This document shows, piece after piece, positions 61,683 to 64,000 of a stretch of DNA of 64,000 bases. Both the position numbers and the translations under genes were made by a program. How positions within the stretch are numbered: position 1 is the first letter of the stretch; each line of letters starts with the position of its first letter. Source of the DNA: Ursus arctos (taxonomy: Eukaryota; Chordata; Mammalia; Carnivora; Ursidae); contig NW_026622874.1 of assembly GCF_023065955.2 (NCBI RefSeq), positions 11,700,001-11,764,000 of the forward strand, given 5' to 3'. A model generated the notes under the pieces. The model did not search any database and had not been told where the DNA came from. It saw only the letters and a list, made by a program, of their open reading frames with translations.

Positions 61683-61910
61683 CCCTCCACCCCTTCCCAC
61701 CCCTTCTCTTCCCTTCTCTCTTTTCTTCCCTTTTCTGGATAACCGTAACAGCTGCTCACATGGCTTCCATCTCCACATATATCCTGACAAACCCTGAACT
61801 CCCAAACCAAGTTAATTATTTCCCATTTACCTTTTCCATCTGGGTGTCCTGCAGGCATTTGAAACTCAAGACATTGAAAATAGGACTCAAACTTGCTCTT
61901 CTTCCTATGT
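61683..61910 (+). mobile_element. L2 LINE, right part after the LTR
   Basis: CTGCTCACATGGCTTCCATC, CACATATATCCTGACAAACC, CATCTGGGTGTCCTGCAGGC and ATTTGAAACTCAAGACATTG resume the L2 ORF2 order left at 61041. Confidence 0.65.
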
Positions 61911-61974
61911 TTTTGTGGCACATTGTATTTTCCTAGGATGACTGCCACAGTATATCTCATTGTGACCTTGTGAT

Positions 61975-62135
61975 GTGACATTGTAAGTCCTCCTGTCCGG
62001 AGCTGAGGGTCTCTGTTCCCTCCCTGAACCAGGTGGACCTTTGTGACTACCTTGACCAGGGAAGTGACTGGAGGCGGAAGAGACCTTATGTAACTTCTGT
62101 GGCCAAGTCATAAAAACTGCCCATGAGCTCTCTTC
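61975..62135 (+). mobile_element. LTR-like fragment
   Basis: CAGGTGGACCTTTGTGACTA, CCTTGACCAGGGAAGTGACT and CTTCTGTGGCCAAGTCATAA resemble the head of an old MaLR-type LTR. It is short and unassigned. Confidence 0.35.
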
Positions 62136-62149
62136 TTCGTGGAGCAGCT

Positions 62150-62315
62150 TTATTAGTTTTTGCTGCCCAAAAAACTCTCATTTATCCTTCAAGACCGAGA
62201 TGACATTATCACTGCTTCGAAGAATTTTCTTGAAACAGCCCCTTGTTTCTCAGTAGAGTTACTCTTCTCCTCTGCTCTAATAAAATCTTACAATACCTTT
62301 CTTCATTAGGATGAT
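62150..62315 (+). mobile_element. possible L2 3' fragment
   Basis: TCATTTATCCTTCAAGACCG, AGAATTTTCTTGAAACAGCC and TCTGCTCTAATAAAATCTTA fit the L2 3' UTR loosely. Confidence 0.4.
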
Positions 62316-62621
62316 TTTTTTTCTAGCTGTGTCACCCATTAAACGGAGACATGTCCAGCACTAGGACTTTGTGCTAGATTCGGTATTAAATACTCACGAT
62401 TCCAAGAACAACAGGTATAATGCGGTCATGTCACTCATTCAATCATCCGTCTGTTCACTCATTTTGTTTATTCCTTAATCAAATATTGTTTATCAATGGC
62501 GTTCTATTCTTGAGGAAAGAGTGAGCATGCAACCTTTCTAATTTGGCTCAGCAAGTCTGAAAGCCAAAGCCATTGTCTTTTGCCTGGAGAGCTCATAAGG
62601 TACTTTGGGAACAACTTCAGT

Positions 62622-62830
62622 AAAAAAATGAAACACATGTTTATGAAGCCAAACACTGTCATAGCCCCTTTACATATATCATCACACTTAACCCTCACAA
62701 GAATATTGCAGTGTAGATTTTATTGTTGAGTAAACTGATACTCAGATATTAAATAACTTGCCCAAGATTATAGTTACTAAATGACATTGCCAGATTTGGA
62801 TCTAAGTCTGTTTGGTTTTAAAGTTCATTT
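62622..62830 (-). mobile_element. MIR SINE, antisense
   Basis: CCAAACACTGTCATAGCCCC, CTTAACCCTCACAAGAATAT, GAGTAAACTGATACTCAG and AACTTGCCCAAGATTATAG appear in antisense MIR order. Confidence 0.68.
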
Positions 62831-64000
62831 TCTTTCCATAGTAGGTCATATTTTCTTCTTCATTTCGCATCAGTGGTCATCTCCTTAGTAATTACTGCAT
62901 TGTTACCATTTCCAGACCACCCAGGTATCCATCCACTGAAAGAACCGGTGAGGGTGGGATCCCAGCAGCCCCGACAGCCTTCCCACCTGGCTTTCCAAAT
63001 TTCCATCCCCCGCCCCCCTGCTCTGCTGTCTGGTGAGCTGTGCTTTATTTCTCTTCCATTCTCAGTTATTTTGAACAATTCAGAAGGTGAGTTTTCATGA
63101 GGCTGCACAGAGAGAAGTTTGATGAGTCAAGCAGAAATGGACTTGGGAAATTCTAATTCAAGACAGTCTTGCGTTCAAATAGGGCATGCGGAAGGAAAGT
63201 CACAGCTGAGTAAGTAAGGGCTGTGGGTGTGGCGGTGGCATCTGTGTGTGGGTCTTTGTGTCGGCGTGGGAGTGAGGACTCCAGCACATGTGCTGTCTGC
63301 GGCGGAAGGCATCTGTGGCTGCAGTGGTTCTGGCTACCACTGGGCGTTTTCATTGTCTGTCTGTCCATGTGCTCGTAGGTGCACATGTGGCTTCTCGGTG
63401 GGTGTGCCAGTTGTGTCTGTGTATGGGTTTCTGGGCTTGGATGTGGGAGTGCAAAAGGAAGAGCTAACTTCTAAATAGCTTTTCCAGATTTTCATCCAAG
63501 GCCCAAGACTCAATATGACAATGATGTCAGAAGTGTAAAAGAAGTTTGCTATTGATACCTTAACAAGGAGGCATAGAAGGGCCAGAAAATCGAGTCAACA
63601 ATGTATTATAACCCCTTTCTTCTTCTCGTTCCAGTCTTAAGAGTCTCCTCCCCATCTCCGCCTCATCCCTTCTCTGTCCTGGTGAATCATTGTTCACTCT
63701 GCCGGAGCACCATCAAATCGAATGCTTGCTCTGTGTTTCTTCTTCAAAAGGAGGGGAGGACAGGGAGGTCTGGTGAAGACTGGCGGGGGGAATGTCTAGA
63801 CAGAGGGCACAGGAAGCCGATGTCTACCCTGCCATGTTGAGTCATCACATCAACTGCATGCCAGACATTGTGCTATAACAGAGTCACACCCCTTCCTCAA
63901 TGTCCCCAAGTGACAGGCTGACACCCGAGAGGAGATATAAGGTAAAATAACAGTTGGAATTATGACAGAACATGAAACAAACCAATCAATGTGAATTGTG
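62831..64000. other. intergenic to window end, nothing recognised
   Basis: TG-rich sequence around 63225-63440 (GTGTGTGGGTC, TGTGTCGGCG) is irregular and not a microsatellite. No gene is seen. Confidence 0.45.

Overview
This is nuclear DNA of a carnivoran mammal, most likely a bear (Ursidae). The evidence is one gene tail with mammalian split-gene structure, at least 16 tRNA-derived CAN-SINE (SINEC) copies, and carnivoran-type L1 3' ends. One young SINEC at 56.6 kb has the head variant I associate with bear and giant panda genomes. The order is firm; the family is an inference from that subfamily.

Only one protein-coding gene is supported. The last two coding exons of METTL11B (NTMT2, an alpha-N-terminal methyltransferase paralogous to NTMT1) lie on the + strand at 5296-5545 and 6311-6582, joined by a 765-nt GT-AG intron. 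They encode the last 173 residues of the protein. The amino-terminal exons were not found in 1-5295 and presumably lie upstream of the window. The 3' UTR follows; its end is not certain.

The other ~57 kb downstream is intergenic. In other mammals the next gene after METTL11B is GORAB, several hundred kb away, so a gene-poor window is expected. It holds a decayed processed pseudogene of ISCU on the minus strand (30128-30598), and many transposable element relics. These include L2 fragments in both orientations, MIRs, L1 3' ends, MaLR/MLT1-type LTRs, and two copies of one hAT-like DNA transposon. There are also microsatellites and pyrimidine tracts.

Several repeats are nested and give a relative chronology: L2, then a MaLR LTR, then SINEC at 60.9-61.9 kb; L2, then an LTR-like element, with a beheaded SINEC at 41.4-42.7 kb; and a MIR with a SINEC in its tail at 40.0-40.4 kb. 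I found no CRISPR array, operon, functional RNA gene or novel multigene system. Most long open frames are by-products of simple repeats, SINE bodies or L2 relics. Repeat boundaries were judged by eye from remembered consensus sequences, so edges may be off by tens of bases.
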